Part shown: piece after piece, positions 1 to 9,502 of the stretch
Layout: each line of letters begins with the position of its first letter
Numbering within the stretch: the stretch's first letter is position 1
Origin: Oceaniglobus trochenteri
Lineage (GTDB): Bacteria; Pseudomonadota; Alphaproteobacteria; Rhodobacterales; Rhodobacteraceae
Direction: 5' to 3'
Length of the DNA: 64,000 nucleotides
Assembly: GCF_020529025.1 (NCBI RefSeq)
Contig: NZ_JACNMM010000009.1
Location: 164,923-228,922 of the forward strand
The notes under the pieces: model-generated
The model's database searches: none
The model's input: only the letters and a program-made list of their open reading frames with translations
What the model was told of the DNA's origin: nothing
Program-made: the position numbers and the translations under genes

Positions 1-65
1 CCCCAGCCGCCGGGGCCGGGGTTTCCGCTGCAGGCGCCGTCGGTATAGGCAAGGATATCGGGCAT
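1..65 (-). CDS. rnhA: Ribonuclease HI, N-terminal fragment (runs off the window)
   Basis: Only the first 21 codons are present; the gene continues beyond base 1. The reverse strand reads ATG at 65-63, followed by the start typical of RNase HI: a short hydrophobic beta strand, then YTDGAC with the first catalytic Asp, then the glycine-rich SGNPGPGG turn. RNase HI cleaves the RNA strand of RNA:DNA hybrids (R-loops, primer remnants) in the cytoplasm. The downstream gene on the same strand lies outside the window. The motif is diagnostic despite the short length. Confidence 0.85.
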   Translation of the reverse strand, partial: MPDILAYTDGACSGNPGPGGW

Positions 66-142
66 CGGGCAGGCTCCGCTGTCGGTCAGGTTTGCCGCCC
101 TCATAGGCCCTGCGGCGCCCGCTGAAAAGCCCGCGAGGCGCG

Positions 143-1240
143 CTATCGCGCTTCCGGGCCGCCCAGGAAGCGGCCGATGATCTGGAGCCGGTCCACGTTG
201 TCCGAGATCACCTTGAAGGCCACCAGCAGCGGCACGGCCACCAGCGCGCCGGGAATGCCCCAGAGCCAGCCCCAGACCACCACCGTCAGGAAGACGGCGA
301 CCGGGTTCATCTCAAGCCGCCGGCCGACCATCCAGGGCGTGATGAACTGCCCTTCGATGGCGGTGAGAAACATGTAGGCAGCGGGCGCCAGCGCCGCATA
401 AGCCAGCGAATCGAAGGACACGATGGCAAAGGCGGCAACAAGGGCGGCGCCGATCAGCCCGCCGATATAGGGCAGAAAGTTCAGGCAGAAGGCCAGGATC
501 CCCCAGATATAGGGGTATTCCATCCCGATCAGCGCCAGCGCGCCGGTGACGGCCAGCCCCAGCGCCAGGTTGATCAGCGTGATCGTCAGCAGGTAGCGCG
601 AGACATTGCGCTCGATGTCGTAGACGGTGTTCAGGGCGCGCTTCTTGTCGCTCATCCGGGGGAAGGCCTGCACCAGCTTGATCAGGAACAGTTCGCCCGA
701 GGCCAGCAGGAAGGTGGCCAGCACCAGCGCGACGGCGACGGTGGCCCCGACGCGGCCGATCGAACTCATCGCGTTGTTCAGAAGCGAGGGTTGCTGTACC
801 ACCACCTCGCGCACGCCGTTCTCGCCCATGCTTGTCATCTGTTCGACCTCGCGCGAGGCGTCCTGCACGTCACGCACCGAGATCATGATCCGGGTCAGGC
901 GCCTTTGCAGATCGGCCTGCATCTGCGCGCTGTCGGCCATCAGGGTGTTGATGGCCCCGGCCGAAAACAGCGCGGCCGCCAGAAGCGCAACGGCGATGCC
1001 CAGACAGAGGATCACCGCCGATACGGGTGCAGGCAGGCCCAGCCGCTGCATGCCCCGGGCAACCGGGCGCAGGGTCAGCGCGATGAGGATACCGCCGAGG
1101 ATCGGCAGCAGCAGGTCGCGGGCGACATAGGCCGTCGAGAACAGCGAAATCACCACGAGGACGGTCACGCCCCTGCGGATTGCATTCAATGTATCGAACT
1201 CGGGGGTTTCATGGCGGTCTGCGTTTTCGGGATGCGCCAT
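143..1240 (-). CDS. AI-2E family transporter (UPF0118-type permease)
   Basis: 365-residue polytopic membrane protein. A short hydrophilic N-terminus (about 25 residues) precedes a first pair of helices; a soluble segment (about residues 85-150) follows, then several further helices and a C-terminal pair. This layout and length fit the AI-2E transporter (PerM/TqsA/YdiK) family. Members export small molecules or Na+, and AI-2 itself is a substrate only for some, so the substrate is unknown. It lies upstream of rnhA on the same strand with a 77-bp gap, so co-transcription is possible. Confidence 0.85.
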   Translation of the reverse strand: MAHPENADRHETPEFDTLNAIRRGVTVLVVISLFSTAYVARDLLLPILGGILIALTLRPVARGMQRLGLPAPVSAVILCLGIAVALLAAALFSAGAINTLMADSAQMQADLQRRLTRIMISVRDVQDASREVEQMTSMGENGVREVVVQQPSLLNNAMSSIGRVGATVAVALVLATFLLASGELFLIKLVQAFPRMSDKKRALNTVYDIERNVSRYLLTITLINLALGLAVTGALALIGMEYPYIWGILAFCLNFLPYIGGLIGAALVAAFAIVSFDSLAYAALAPAAYMFLTAIEGQFITPWMVGRRLEMNPVAVFLTVVVWGWLWGIPGALVAVPLLVAFKVISDNVDRLQIIGRFLGGPEAR

Positions 1241-1334
1241 TTAAACCTCTTGCCATGCGATTGCCCTGCGGGCGCGCTTTACCGACAACGGCCCCTGTGG
1301 CGTTTGGTTCCCGCAGGGCGCGAAATTCGCGCGA

Positions 1335-1790
1335 TCAGATCACGCTTACCGAAAGGCAGGCGATCACGACGACGCTCAGCATCAGGCGAAGCTTCATCCA
1401 CCAGGGCGGGGCAAGCCCCTGATGCCAGAAGACCGCGTCCAGCATGAGCAGCCCCAGGAAGCCGAAGATCAGGTACATCGTGGCCGAGACCGGGCCGCCG
1501 CCGACGAAGAGGAAAGCCCAGAGCGCCGGCAGCACCGAAAGCGCATAACCGGTGCCGGCCACGCCGCCTTCGGCCCGGGTGGCAAAGCCCCAAAGCACCC
1601 CGGACATGAAGGCAAGGATCACACTGCCATAGGCGATCTGCACATAGGGGCCGACGAAGCGCGCGCCGATCAGTCGCGCCGCCGCAAGCCCGAGATCGGG
1701 CAGAAGGACGCTGAGCGCGCCCCAGATGAAGGGGACAAGCCCGGCCAGGCCAAGGCAAAGGGGAACGGTGGGAATGTTGTTGCGCTGCAT
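1335..1790 (-). CDS. DUF3429 family small membrane protein
   Basis: 151 residues if started at the ATG at 1790, which directly precedes the MQRNNIPTVP segment. A longer frame to 1850 adds 20 non-conserved residues and is less likely. The protein is almost entirely hydrophobic with about five predicted helices, and has the LGLAGLVPFIWGAL-type opening of DUF3429 proteins. The biochemical function of the family is unknown. It is the last gene of a minus-strand group (LysE exporter, methyltransferase, this gene). Confidence 0.7.
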   Translation of the reverse strand: MQRNNIPTVPLCLGLAGLVPFIWGALSVLLPDLGLAAARLIGARFVGPYVQIAYGSVILAFMSGVLWGFATRAEGGVAGTGYALSVLPALWAFLFVGGGPVSATMYLIFGFLGLLMLDAVFWHQGLAPPWWMKLRLMLSVVVIACLSVSVI

Positions 1791-1856
1791 GGTGGCTCTG
1801 CCGGTGGGTTGCGTCGGGGTGACACTAGGGCGGAACGGGCCGGGGGCCAAGCGGGG

Positions 1857-2456
1857 CTATCCGGGGCGGCGGGCCAGGATGATGACATGGGGGTCGGTCG
1901 TTCCGGCCAGCCCCCGGCCTTTGCCATGACGTGGCGGTTCCGCCGTCAGCCCCGCGCGGTCAAGATGCGCCACCAGATCATCGGCACTGTAATAGGTATA
2001 GAGGCGCCCCAGGGCATCGCGATCTGTGCCGGTGCCCGTCTTCATGCCAAGATGAAGTATCCCGCCCGGTTTCAGGGCGCGGCAGATCCGGTCAAGATGC
2101 CCCGGAAAGGCGGCGCGCGGCGCATGCAGAAGCGAAAAGTTCGCCCAGATGCCGTGAAAGGCCGCCTCGTCCTTCAGATCGTCGAAGCTCGCCTTCATGG
2201 CCTTCACCCCGGGGTGGCTGGCGGCAAGGGCGACCATTTCGGGCGAAAGATCGAAGGCGGTGGTCACCAGGCCGGCGCGCGCCATTTCCGCCGCAGCATG
2301 GCCCGGCCCACAGCCAAGGTCCAGCGCGGCGCCGCCACGGGGCAGGCGGGCGATGAAGCGGCGCAGGCTGTCGCGGGCCGAGGCGGGTTCGGTCAATGCC
2401 GCGTACTGGGCATGGTGGGCGGCATAGACCGCCAGGGTTTGGGGGTCGCCGCTCAT
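1857..2456 (-). CDS. Class I SAM-dependent methyltransferase
   Basis: 199 residues. SAM-binding motif I is clear (ALDLGCGPG, about residues 50-58), followed by the acidic end of beta-2 (AFDLSPEM) and a GGILHLGMKTG stretch typical of the later core of small-molecule methyltransferases. The substrate cannot be read from sequence. Its ATG overlaps the stop of the upstream LysE-type exporter by 4 bp, so the two are probably translationally coupled. Confidence 0.8.
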   Translation of the reverse strand: MSGDPQTLAVYAAHHAQYAALTEPASARDSLRRFIARLPRGGAALDLGCGPGHAAAEMARAGLVTTAFDLSPEMVALAASHPGVKAMKASFDDLKDEAAFHGIWANFSLLHAPRAAFPGHLDRICRALKPGGILHLGMKTGTGTDRDALGRLYTYYSADDLVAHLDRAGLTAEPPRHGKGRGLAGTTDPHVIILARRPG

Positions 2457-3067
2457 CTTGTTTCGGCGGCAAGCCGGGCGCCAAGGGCGGCGAAGACCGC
2501 CGCAAAGCCCCGGTTCAGCCAGGCCATGATCGTCGCGCTGCCCAGAACCCGGTTGCGCGCCGCGGCGGCGAAGACACCGTAGAGGGCGAAGACGGCAAAG
2601 GTCATCCCCATGAAAACGGCGCCCAGCAGGGCCATTTCCCCTGTGGCACTGGCCGGGTTGCCCGACAGGAAGGGCGGCAGGAGGGCGAGGAAGAAGATCG
2701 AAAGCTTGGGGTTGAGGATGTTGATCAGCGCGCCGCGCCGTGCGATCGCGATGCCGTCATGGCGCGTCCGGGTCGCGGTTATCGCCATGGCCCCGCCGCT
2801 GCGCAGGCTTTGCCAGGCGAGGTACAGCAGATAGGCGACACCGGCCCATTTCACCACGGCGAACAACAGCGCGCTGGTGTGCAGGATCGCCGCCAGCCCC
2901 AGCGTGGCCGCGGCAAGGTGCGGCAGGATGCCCAGCGTACAGCCGAAAGCGGCCCAGAGTGCCGATGCCCGTCCCTGACCCAAAGCGATGGCCAGCGTAT
3001 AGACAACCCCGGTGCCGGGCGCGCAGACGACGACAAGGGCGGTCAGCAGGAACTGGAGCGAGATCAC
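2453..3067 (-). CDS. LysE/RhtB family amino-acid exporter
   Basis: 204 residues with about six hydrophobic helices. It has the family features: an N-terminal helix ending in APGTGVVYTL, a mid-protein NILNPKLSIFFLALLP segment (the conserved N-P-K/L-F motif), and a short tail. The family effluxes amino acids or derivatives across the inner membrane; the substrate is not assignable. It is the first gene of a pair with the methyltransferase (4-bp overlap). One of three paralogous exporters in this window. Confidence 0.85.
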   Translation of the reverse strand: MISLQFLLTALVVVCAPGTGVVYTLAIALGQGRASALWAAFGCTLGILPHLAAATLGLAAILHTSALLFAVVKWAGVAYLLYLAWQSLRSGGAMAITATRTRHDGIAIARRGALINILNPKLSIFFLALLPPFLSGNPASATGEMALLGAVFMGMTFAVFALYGVFAAAARNRVLGSATIMAWLNRGFAAVFAALGARLAAETR

Positions 3068-3132
3068 CGGATCGGTCCTTTTTGCCGTTGGGGTGGCTTA
3101 GCGTTGCACCGAACCCGCAACCTGTCCAGCGG

Positions 3133-3597
3133 TCAGTCGGGGCGCGTGGCCAGGTCGGGCCCGGTGCGGAAGAACGACACGTCGTTGGTGAAGATGCTGT
3201 CGGGCGCCAGCCGGATCAGCCGGCCGGCCGGGTCGTCGATGCGGGCGATGGTGTCGATGAACCAGGGGTTCCAGCCGTCGGGCGCGCCAAGATAGCGTTG
3301 CAGCAGGCGGCGGAACAGGTCGGGGTTCATCGGGTGCACCTCGGCCCGGCCGCGCAGGCCCAGGTGGCGCAGGATGCCTGCGGGGTTGTCGTAATCCACG
3401 ATCTCGACCGCGCAGGCGGGGTTTTCGGCCAGGCGGCGGGTGCTGGCGTTGTCCTTGCCGCCCAGCATCCACAGGGCGTCATCCTCCCATTGATACCACA
3501 CCGGCGCATTGCGCGGCGTGCCATCGGCAGCGACGGTGGCCAGGTTGGCCATCAGCGGCCGCTCCAGCACCAGCCGGGGATCGAAGGGCGATTTCAC
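3133..3597 (-). CDS. Pyridoxamine 5'-phosphate oxidase family protein (split-barrel flavoprotein)
   Basis: 154 residues matching the short PNPOx-like split-barrel fold: an N-terminal [18 protein letters not shown] strand pair, the canonical opening of FMN/F420-binding members, then a WEDDALWML strand and a [10 protein letters not shown]-terminal strand. Members bind FMN, F420 or haem, and not all are true PdxH. The ATG overlaps the ispH stop by 4 bp, so it is the second gene of an ispH operon. The substrate is unknown. Confidence 0.75.
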   Translation of the reverse strand: MKSPFDPRLVLERPLMANLATVAADGTPRNAPVWYQWEDDALWMLGGKDNASTRRLAENPACAVEIVDYDNPAGILRHLGLRGRAEVHPMNPDLFRRLLQRYLGAPDGWNPWFIDTIARIDDPAGRLIRLAPDSIFTNDVSFFRTGPDLATRPD

Positions 3598-4544
3598 GCC
3601 GGTTCGCGCAGGACGCGCGGCACCTTGAATTCGACGTTCTCGATGGCTGTCTCCACCCGCTCGACCGTCAGGTCATAGCGTTCCTCGAAGGCGTCGATCA
3701 CCTCGTTCACCAGAACCTCGGGGGCGCTGGCGCCCGCGGTGATGCCGATGGAGCCGATCCCGTCCAGCGCGCGCCAGTCGATGTCGCCCGCCCGCTGCAC
3801 CAGTTGGGCATAGTCGCAGCCCGCGGTACGCCCGACTTCCACCAGGCGGCGCGAGTTCGAGGAATTGGGCGCACCGATCACCAGGATCGCATCGCATTTT
3901 GGCGCCATCGCCTTGACCGATTCCTGCCGGTTGGTGGTGGCATAGCATATGTCTTCCTTGTGCGGCCCCACGATGGCCGGGAAGCGCGCCTTCAGGGCGG
4001 CGACGATGCCGGCGGTGTCATCCACCGAAAGCGTGGTCTGGGTAATGAAGGCCAGCTTTTCGGGATCGCGCGGCGCGACCTTGGCCACATCCGCCACGGT
4101 TTCCACCAACAGAACCTCGCCTTCGGGCAGTTGCCCCATGGTGCCAAGGGTTTCGGGGTGGCCCGCATGGCCGATCATCACCATCTGCAAGCCGTTTTCG
4201 GAATGGCGCGCCGCCTCGATATGCACCTTGCTGACAAGGGGGCAGGTGGCATCGACATAGATCATGTTGCGCGCCTCGGCGGCGGCGGGCACGGCCTTGG
4301 GCACGCCATGGGCCGAAAAGATCACCGGGCGGTCGGCGGGGCATTCGTCAAGCTCTTCGACGAAGACGGCGCCCTTTTCGCGCAGCCCGTCGACCACGTA
4401 TTTGTTGTGCACGATCTCATGGCGCACATAGACCGGCGCACCCCATTTTCCGATCGCCATCTCCACGATCTTGATGGCGCGGTCCACGCCCGCGCAAAAC
4501 CCGCGCGGCGCGGCAAGATATAGGGTGAGGGGGGGCTTGGCCAT
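3594..4544 (-). CDS. ispH: 4-hydroxy-3-methylbut-2-enyl diphosphate reductase
   Basis: 316 residues from the ATG at 4544 (MAKPPLTL). A 9-residue longer frame exists but lacks conservation value. IspH carries out the last step of the MEP isoprenoid pathway, reducing HMBPP to IPP and DMAPP with a [4Fe-4S] cluster. The three cluster cysteines are visible in their motifs: PRGFCAG near the N-terminus, DATCPLV about residue 100, and ICYATTNRQ about residue 200. The HGVP and HAGHPE motifs are also present. Divergent from the cytochrome gene and coupled to a downstream PNPOx-like gene. Confidence 0.97.
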   Translation of the reverse strand: MAKPPLTLYLAAPRGFCAGVDRAIKIVEMAIGKWGAPVYVRHEIVHNKYVVDGLREKGAVFVEELDECPADRPVIFSAHGVPKAVPAAAEARNMIYVDATCPLVSKVHIEAARHSENGLQMVMIGHAGHPETLGTMGQLPEGEVLLVETVADVAKVAPRDPEKLAFITQTTLSVDDTAGIVAALKARFPAIVGPHKEDICYATTNRQESVKAMAPKCDAILVIGAPNSSNSRRLVEVGRTAGCDYAQLVQRAGDIDWRALDGIGSIGITAGASAPEVLVNEVIDAFEERYDLTVERVETAIENVEFKVPRVLREPA

Positions 4545-4681
4545 GTCGTCACTCCGTCGGGGATGGCCCACAGGTAGGCAATGGCGCGCCGGTCGTCCAG
4601 CCCCTGGCGGATCGCGGAAACGTGAATTGGCTTCCCCCGGCTGGAATCCGTCACGGAGGGAAAAACCGTGAAGGAGCCGAA

Positions 4682-5149
4682 ATGAAAACCAAGGTCCTGC
4701 TGTCCGTCAGCGTGCTGGCGCTGGGCGCCCTTGCCCTTTGGAGCGTGACCCAGGCCGCACCCCGCAAGGGGCAGCTTCTGGCCTATGACGCCCCAAAGGT
4801 GGTGAAGGCCGGTCAGTCCATTTATGCCGAAACCTGCGCCAGCTGCCATGGCGCCGACCTGGGGGGCCAGCCCGATTGGCGCAGCGCCGGAGAAAACGGC
4901 CGGATGCCCGCGCCGCCCCATGATGAAACCGGCCACACCTGGCATCATCCCGATGCCGCCCTGTTCGCGCTGACCAGGAACGGCGTGGCGGCCATGGTGG
5001 GGCAGGGGTATGAAAGCGACATGCCGGCCTATGGCGGTGTGCTGTCGGATGCCGAGATCGCCGCGGTGCTGGCCTATATCAAATCCACCTGGCCTGATGA
5101 GATCATCGCCCGGCACAACGCGATGAACGCCGCCACCGCACATGATTGA
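4682..5149 (+). CDS. Periplasmic monohaem c-type cytochrome
   Basis: 155 residues from the ATG at 4682, which has an AAGGAG ribosome site 6-7 bp upstream. An in-frame ATG at 4622 would add residues that spoil the signal peptide. Residues 1-25 form a signal peptide or N-terminal anchor. The haem site is CASCH (C52, C55, H56), and the likely distal ligand is the Met of the SDMPAYGG motif (M114). The small soluble-cytochrome fold suggests electron transfer in the periplasm; the partner is unknown. It ends 1 bp before the convergent YqaA-like gene. Confidence 0.85.
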   Translation: MKTKVLLSVSVLALGALALWSVTQAAPRKGQLLAYDAPKVVKAGQSIYAETCASCHGADLGGQPDWRSAGENGRMPAPPHDETGHTWHHPDAALFALTRNGVAAMVGQGYESDMPAYGGVLSDAEIAAVLAYIKSTWPDEIIARHNAMNAATAHD

Positions 5150-5150
5150 C

Positions 5151-5579
5151 CTAGGCCAGAAGTCCGGCGGTGAGGGCGGCAAGGGCGATGTAACGCAGCG
5201 TCTTGGCGATGGCGACCAGCAGCAGGAACAGCCAGACCGGAGTGCGCATCGCGCCTGCCACCAGGGTGACGGCATCGCCCAAGGGCGCCCAGGACAGCAG
5301 CAGGGTCCACACGCCCCAGCGTGCGAACCAGGCCTGCGCCCGCGCCATCTGTTGCGGTTTGACTGGAAACCAGCGGCGCGACGAGAACCGGTCGACCTGC
5401 CGCCCGAGTGCATAATTGACCAGCGCGCCCAGGGTGTTGCCCAGGCTGGCCACCACGATCAGCCAACCGACCGGGGTTTCGCCCTGCAATTGCAGGGCGG
5501 CAAAGACGATTTCGGATTGCAGCGGCAGCAGGGTGGCCGCGCCGAAGGCCGCCGCGAACAGCATGGCAAGGCCTGTCAT
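5151..5579 (-). CDS. YqaA/DedA-related membrane protein (SNARE-associated/VTT domain)
   Basis: 142 residues with four hydrophobic segments, an LGNTLGALVNYALGR motif (glycine-rich re-entrant region of the VTT/DedA fold) and a W-A-PLGDAVTLVAGAMR segment with conserved small residues. This matches the YqaA family. Related DedA proteins are implicated in lipid translocation and membrane homeostasis; the role of YqaA is not defined. It is adjacent to and on the same strand as the NYN protein gene (21-bp gap). Confidence 0.8.
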   Translation of the reverse strand: MTGLAMLFAAAFGAATLLPLQSEIVFAALQLQGETPVGWLIVVASLGNTLGALVNYALGRQVDRFSSRRWFPVKPQQMARAQAWFARWGVWTLLLSWAPLGDAVTLVAGAMRTPVWLFLLLVAIAKTLRYIALAALTAGLLA

Positions 5580-5600
5580 CCGCGCGCGCCCGGATGCGGA

Positions 5601-6176
5601 TCAGTCGTCGGCCAGCTCGCGCACCTGCCTGTCGTCCTCGCGCGGTTCACGGGGCGGGCGGCCGATCACGTCCTTCAACTCGTCCAGCTCGATGAAATTG
5701 TCGGCCTGGCGACGCAGGTCGTCCGAGATCATCGGCGGCTGGCTGCGAATCGTCGACACCACCGAAACCCGCACGCCGCTGCGTTGCAGGCTTTCAACCA
5801 GAGGGCGAAAATCGCCGTCGCCCGAGAAGAGCACGATGTGATCGACCCGCGGCGCAAGCTCCATGGCATCGACACAAAGTTCGATATCCATGTTGCCCTT
5901 GACCTTCCGGCGGCCCTGGCTGTCGGTGTATTCCTTGGCCGGCTTTGTGACCATGCTGAAACCGTTGTAGTGGAGCCAGTCGACCAGCGGCCGGATCGGA
6001 GAATAATCGTCGTTTTCAAGAAGCGCGGTATAATAGAACGCCCGCAGCAATTTTCCGCGGCGCATGAATTCCTGGCGCAGCAGTTTATAATCGATGTCGA
6101 AACCCAAAGCCTTCGCAGCGGCGTAAAGGTTGGACCCATCGATGAACAGCGCAAGCCGTTCGTCCCGGTAAAACAT
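5601..6176 (-). CDS. NYN domain protein, LabA/DUF88 family
   Basis: 191 residues from the ATG at 6176; a longer frame to 6281 would overlap the divergent folK. The N-terminus has the acidic metal-site motif LFIDGSNLY (about residues 9-17). The mid-protein SGDGDFRPLV motif supplies further acidic residues, consistent with the PIN-like NYN nuclease fold. Family members are presumed RNases; bacterial LabA-like proteins are poorly characterised. The C-terminus (residues 165-191) is charged and probably disordered. Confidence 0.82.
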   Translation of the reverse strand: MFYRDERLALFIDGSNLYAAAKALGFDIDYKLLRQEFMRRGKLLRAFYYTALLENDDYSPIRPLVDWLHYNGFSMVTKPAKEYTDSQGRRKVKGNMDIELCVDAMELAPRVDHIVLFSGDGDFRPLVESLQRSGVRVSVVSTIRSQPPMISDDLRRQADNFIELDELKDVIGRPPREPREDDRQVRELADD

Positions 6177-6263
6177 GAAATAATGCCTTTCTGATCTTTC
6201 GGTTTGCTGGCTCCCGTGAGCAAGGAGTGCTAACGCAGACCGATTGTCTGGGGTAATCAAGGA

Positions 6264-6866
6264 ATGTCGGCGGTGGCGCAACTGTCCTTTCAGTCAGATT
6301 CCAATGCCCGAGTCTTGGTGGCATTGGGCGCGAATACAACCCTGGCGGGTCAAACGAGAGAAGAGGCGGTCATGTCGGCGCTGCAACGTCTCGACAGTTC
6401 CACTTGCCGATTGCTGAAATACAGCCGCATGTTCATGACGCCCTGTTTTCCGGCCGGAGCCGGCCCTGACTATATTAATGCTGTCGCGTCATTCGAGACA
6501 AGGCTTACCGCGCGCAACTTTCTTGCAAGATTGCATTCTGTCGAAACAGACCTCGGGCGCGAACGGGTGCAACGCTGGGGCAGTCGCACCATGGACCTTG
6601 ATTTGCTCGCCTATGGCGAAAGTGTGCTGCCCGACAGGGCGACATTCCTGCATTGGCATGATCTTGCCATCGAAGAGCAGAAAATGCGCGCTCCCGACAA
6701 GTTGATCGTGCCGCACCCGCGCATGGCCGAGCGGGCCTTTGTCCTGATTCCCCTGTTGGATATCGCGCCCGACTGGCGCCACCCGGTTTCGGGGATGACG
6801 GTGCGTCAGATGGCCGATGCCCTTCCCGAGGCCGAAAAATCGGCCGTGATCCCGATCACGAACTGA
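6264..6866 (+). CDS. folK: 2-amino-4-hydroxy-6-hydroxymethyldihydropteridine diphosphokinase
   Basis: 200 residues. HPPK transfers pyrophosphate from ATP to 6-hydroxymethyl-dihydropterin in folate synthesis. Signatures: ALGAN near the N-terminus; the [18 protein letters not shown] block, which carries the Mg/ATP-binding Asp pair; and [13 protein letters not shown]. The start is uncertain: an AAGGA site sits almost directly against the ATG at 6264 but is well spaced (about 9 bp) for an in-frame GTG at 6273, which may be the real start. No folB or folP neighbour is present here. Confidence 0.93.
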   Translation: MSAVAQLSFQSDSNARVLVALGANTTLAGQTREEAVMSALQRLDSSTCRLLKYSRMFMTPCFPAGAGPDYINAVASFETRLTARNFLARLHSVETDLGRERVQRWGSRTMDLDLLAYGESVLPDRATFLHWHDLAIEEQKMRAPDKLIVPHPRMAERAFVLIPLLDIAPDWRHPVSGMTVRQMADALPEAEKSAVIPITN

Positions 6867-6885
6867 CGTTCCGGATTGTTTCTGG

Positions 6886-6914
6886 TTGTCAAGGCTTTTC
6901 AACGGGCATACAAG
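6886..6914 (+). promoter_or_regulatory. Candidate sigma-70 promoter for rpoZ
   Basis: A TTGTCA -35 box (5 of 6 consensus) and a TACAAG -10 box (4 of 6) are separated by exactly 17 bp, in the gap between folK and rpoZ. The start codon of rpoZ lies 39 bp downstream. By-eye match only. Confidence 0.5.
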
Positions 6915-6952
6915 CGCCGTTCAGGCTTTCCTTGTCCCGACTGGAGATTCCA

Positions 6953-7306
6953 ATGGCCCGCGTTACGGTAGAAGATTGCGTCGATAAAGTCCCCAACCGG
7001 TTTGAACTGGTGATGTTGGCCGCGCATCGTGCGCGCGAGATCGCCTCGGGCGGTTCGCTGACCGTGGATCGGGACAACGACAAGAACCCGGTCGTCTCGC
7101 TGCGCGAGATCGCCGAGGAAACCCAGCAGGCGGCCGATCTGCGCGAACGGATGATCGAATCGCACCAGACCCAGATCGAGGTCGACGAACCCGAAGAGGA
7201 TTCGATGGCCCTGCTGATGGGCGGCGCCCCCGACAAGCCCGCCGAAGACGACATGAGCGAAGAGAAACTGCTGCGCGCCCTCATGGAAGCGCAGGGTCAG
7301 CAATAA
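6953..7306 (+). CDS. rpoZ: DNA-directed RNA polymerase omega subunit
   Basis: 117 residues from the ATG at 6953 (MARVTVEDC), preceded by a GGAG site. Omega assists RNA polymerase assembly by clamping beta-prime and contributes to ppGpp binding. The [17 protein letters not shown] segment is the conserved omega core, and the acidic C-terminal half is typical of alphaproteobacteria. It sits 55 bp upstream of the ppGpp synthetase/hydrolase, an arrangement like the rpoZ-spoT pair of other proteobacteria. Confidence 0.96.
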   Translation: MARVTVEDCVDKVPNRFELVMLAAHRAREIASGGSLTVDRDNDKNPVVSLREIAEETQQAADLRERMIESHQTQIEVDEPEEDSMALLMGGAPDKPAEDDMSEEKLLRALMEAQGQQ

Positions 7307-7361
7307 TCGCGCGAACAGCGCTTGTGATATCCGCACGGAAACGTGCAAGGCGGCGGACCGG

Positions 7362-9482
7362 ATGACGACAGCCCAAGACCTGATCACGCTGGTCCGCGCC
7401 TACAACCCCAAGACCAACGCACAGCTTCTGGCCGATGCCTATGCCTACGGCGAGGCGATGCACGAGGGCCAGTTCCGCCATTCCGGCGACCCCTATTTCA
7501 CCCACCCCGTCGCCGTGGCCTGTATTCTGGCCGAAATGCAGCTGGACGATGCCACCATCGTCACCGCGCTGCTGCACGACACCATCGAAGATACGAAATC
7601 GACCTACGGCGAAGTGGCGCTGAAGTTCGGCACCGAGGTGGCCGAACTGGTGGATGGCGTGACAAAGCTGACCAACCTGCAGCTTAACAGCACCGAAACC
7701 AAGCAGGCCGAGAATTTCCGCAAGCTGTTCATGGCCATGTCCAAGGATCTGCGGGTGATCCTGGTGAAGCTGGCCGACCGTTTGCACAACATGCGCACGA
7801 TCAAATCGATGCGCCCGGAAAAGCAGGTTCAGAAGGCCCGCGAAACCATGGACATCTTCGCCGCCCTGGCCGGGCGGATGGGGATGCAGTGGATGCGCGA
7901 TGAGCTTGAGGACCTGACGTTCCAGGTTCTGAACCCCGAGGCGCGCACCAGCATCATCCGGCGGTTCATCACCCTGCAACGCGAAACCGGCGACGTGATC
8001 CACAAGATCACCGGCGACATCCAGCTTGAACTCTCGAAAGCCAATATCGAGGCTCAGGTCTATGGCCGGGCCAAGAAACCCTATTCCATCTGGCGCAAGA
8101 TGGAGGAGAAACAGCTCTCCTTCTCGCGCCTCTCGGACATTTACGGGTTCCGCGTGATCTGCCGCACCGAGATGGAGTGTTACCGCATCCTTGGCGCGAT
8201 CCACCAGCGCTGGCGCGCGGTGCCGGGGCGGTTCAAGGATTACATCAGCCAGCCGAAATCCAACGGCTACCGTTCGATCCATACCACCGTTTCCGGGCGC
8301 GACGGCAAGCGGGTCGAGGTGCAGATCCGCACCCGCCAGATGCACGAGGTGGCCGAAACCGGCGTGGCGGCCCATTGGTCGTATCGCGATGGCGTGCGGG
8401 TGCAGAACCCCTTTGCCGTCGATCCGGTGAAGTGGATCGCCTCGCTGACCGAGCGGCTGGACACCGCCGAGGATCACGAGGATTTCCTCGAGGCGGTCAA
8501 GCTTGAGATGTACCAGGACCAGGTGTTCTGCTTCACCCCCAAGGGCGACGTGGTGAAGCTGCCGCGCGGGGCGACGCCGCTGGATTTCGCCTATGCGATC
8601 CACACCCGCATCGGCGACAGCTGCGTGGGCGCCAAGGTCGATGCCATTCGCGTGCCTCTTTGGACACGGTTGAAGAACGGCCAGTCGGTCGAGATCATCA
8701 CCGCCGAGGGGCAGCGCCCCCAGACCACCTGGATCGACATCGTGGCGACGGGGCGGGCCAAGACCGCGATCCGCCGCTCCCTGCGCGAGGAAGACCGCGA
8801 AAGGTTCATCAAGCTGGGGCTGGAACTGGCCCGAGTCGCCTTTGACCACGTCGGCAAGCGGATGAGCGACCGCGCCCTGACCACCGCCGCCCGCCGCCTG
8901 TCGCTGAACAGCAGCGACGAATTGCTGGCGCGGCTGGGTTCGGCGGAACTGCCCGCGCGCAAGGTGGTGCAGGTGCTGTACCCTGAACTGACCGTCAAGC
9001 CGGGGGACGAGATCGAGCCGAGCCGCGCCATTGTCGGGCTGTCTCCGAACCAGACCTTCGCGCGGGCCGAATGCTGCCAGCCGGTGCCGGGCGAAAGGAT
9101 CGTCGGAATCACCTATCGCGGCATGGGGGTGCGCATCCACGCCATCGATTGCCCCGCGCTGACCGATTTCGAAGAGGAAACCGACCGCTGGGTCGATCTG
9201 ACCTGGCATTCCGGCCCCCATGCGGCGGTGCATACCGTGTCCTTCGACATGACCATCAGCAACGATGCCGGCGTCCTGGGGCGCATCTGCACCCTGATCG
9301 GCGAGCAGAAGGCGAATATCTCGGACCTGCGGTTCAGCGACAGGAAACAGGACTTTTTCCGCCTCGTCATTGACGTTGACCTGAGGGACGCCGAACATAT
9401 GCACGCGGTGCGCCTGGCGCTGGAGGCCGACAGCGATGTCGCAACCATTCGCCGTCACCGCGATCTGAAACGCAAACCCTGA
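7362..9482 (+). CDS. rsh: Bifunctional (p)ppGpp synthetase/hydrolase (RSH)
   Basis: 706 residues with the full long-RSH order: an HD hydrolase domain (catalytic His-Asp at 72-73 in LLHDTIEDT), a synthetase domain (about 220-350), a TGS domain (about 385-445), a helical/zinc-finger region, and a C-terminal ACT domain (about 630-706). The synthetase carries RFKD at residues 290-293, the RXKD signature of bifunctional Rel/SpoT enzymes rather than the acidic motif of synthetase-only RelA. It is therefore likely to both make and degrade the alarmone in response to starvation. Located directly after rpoZ. Confidence 0.96.
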   Translation: MTTAQDLITLVRAYNPKTNAQLLADAYAYGEAMHEGQFRHSGDPYFTHPVAVACILAEMQLDDATIVTALLHDTIEDTKSTYGEVALKFGTEVAELVDGVTKLTNLQLNSTETKQAENFRKLFMAMSKDLRVILVKLADRLHNMRTIKSMRPEKQVQKARETMDIFAALAGRMGMQWMRDELEDLTFQVLNPEARTSIIRRFITLQRETGDVIHKITGDIQLELSKANIEAQVYGRAKKPYSIWRKMEEKQLSFSRLSDIYGFRVICRTEMECYRILGAIHQRWRAVPGRFKDYISQPKSNGYRSIHTTVSGRDGKRVEVQIRTRQMHEVAETGVAAHWSYRDGVRVQNPFAVDPVKWIASLTERLDTAEDHEDFLEAVKLEMYQDQVFCFTPKGDVVKLPRGATPLDFAYAIHTRIGDSCVGAKVDAIRVPLWTRLKNGQSVEIITAEGQRPQTTWIDIVATGRAKTAIRRSLREEDRERFIKLGLELARVAFDHVGKRMSDRALTTAARRLSLNSSDELLARLGSAELPARKVVQVLYPELTVKPGDEIEPSRAIVGLSPNQTFARAECCQPVPGERIVGITYRGMGVRIHAIDCPALTDFEEETDRWVDLTWHSGPHAAVHTVSFDMTISNDAGVLGRICTLIGEQKANISDLRFSDRKQDFFRLVIDVDLRDAEHMHAVRLALEADSDVATIRRHRDLKRKP

Positions 9483-9502
9483 CGGGGAAGGACGGCTAGC
9501 CA

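Noticed and set aside
7281..9458. 725-residue minus-strand ORF opposite rsh
   Set aside because: Antisense shadow of a GC-rich gene; composition is His/Gly/Asp-rich with no motif, and it is fully covered by rsh. The same applies to 20594-23140, 39342-41978 and 58261-60891.
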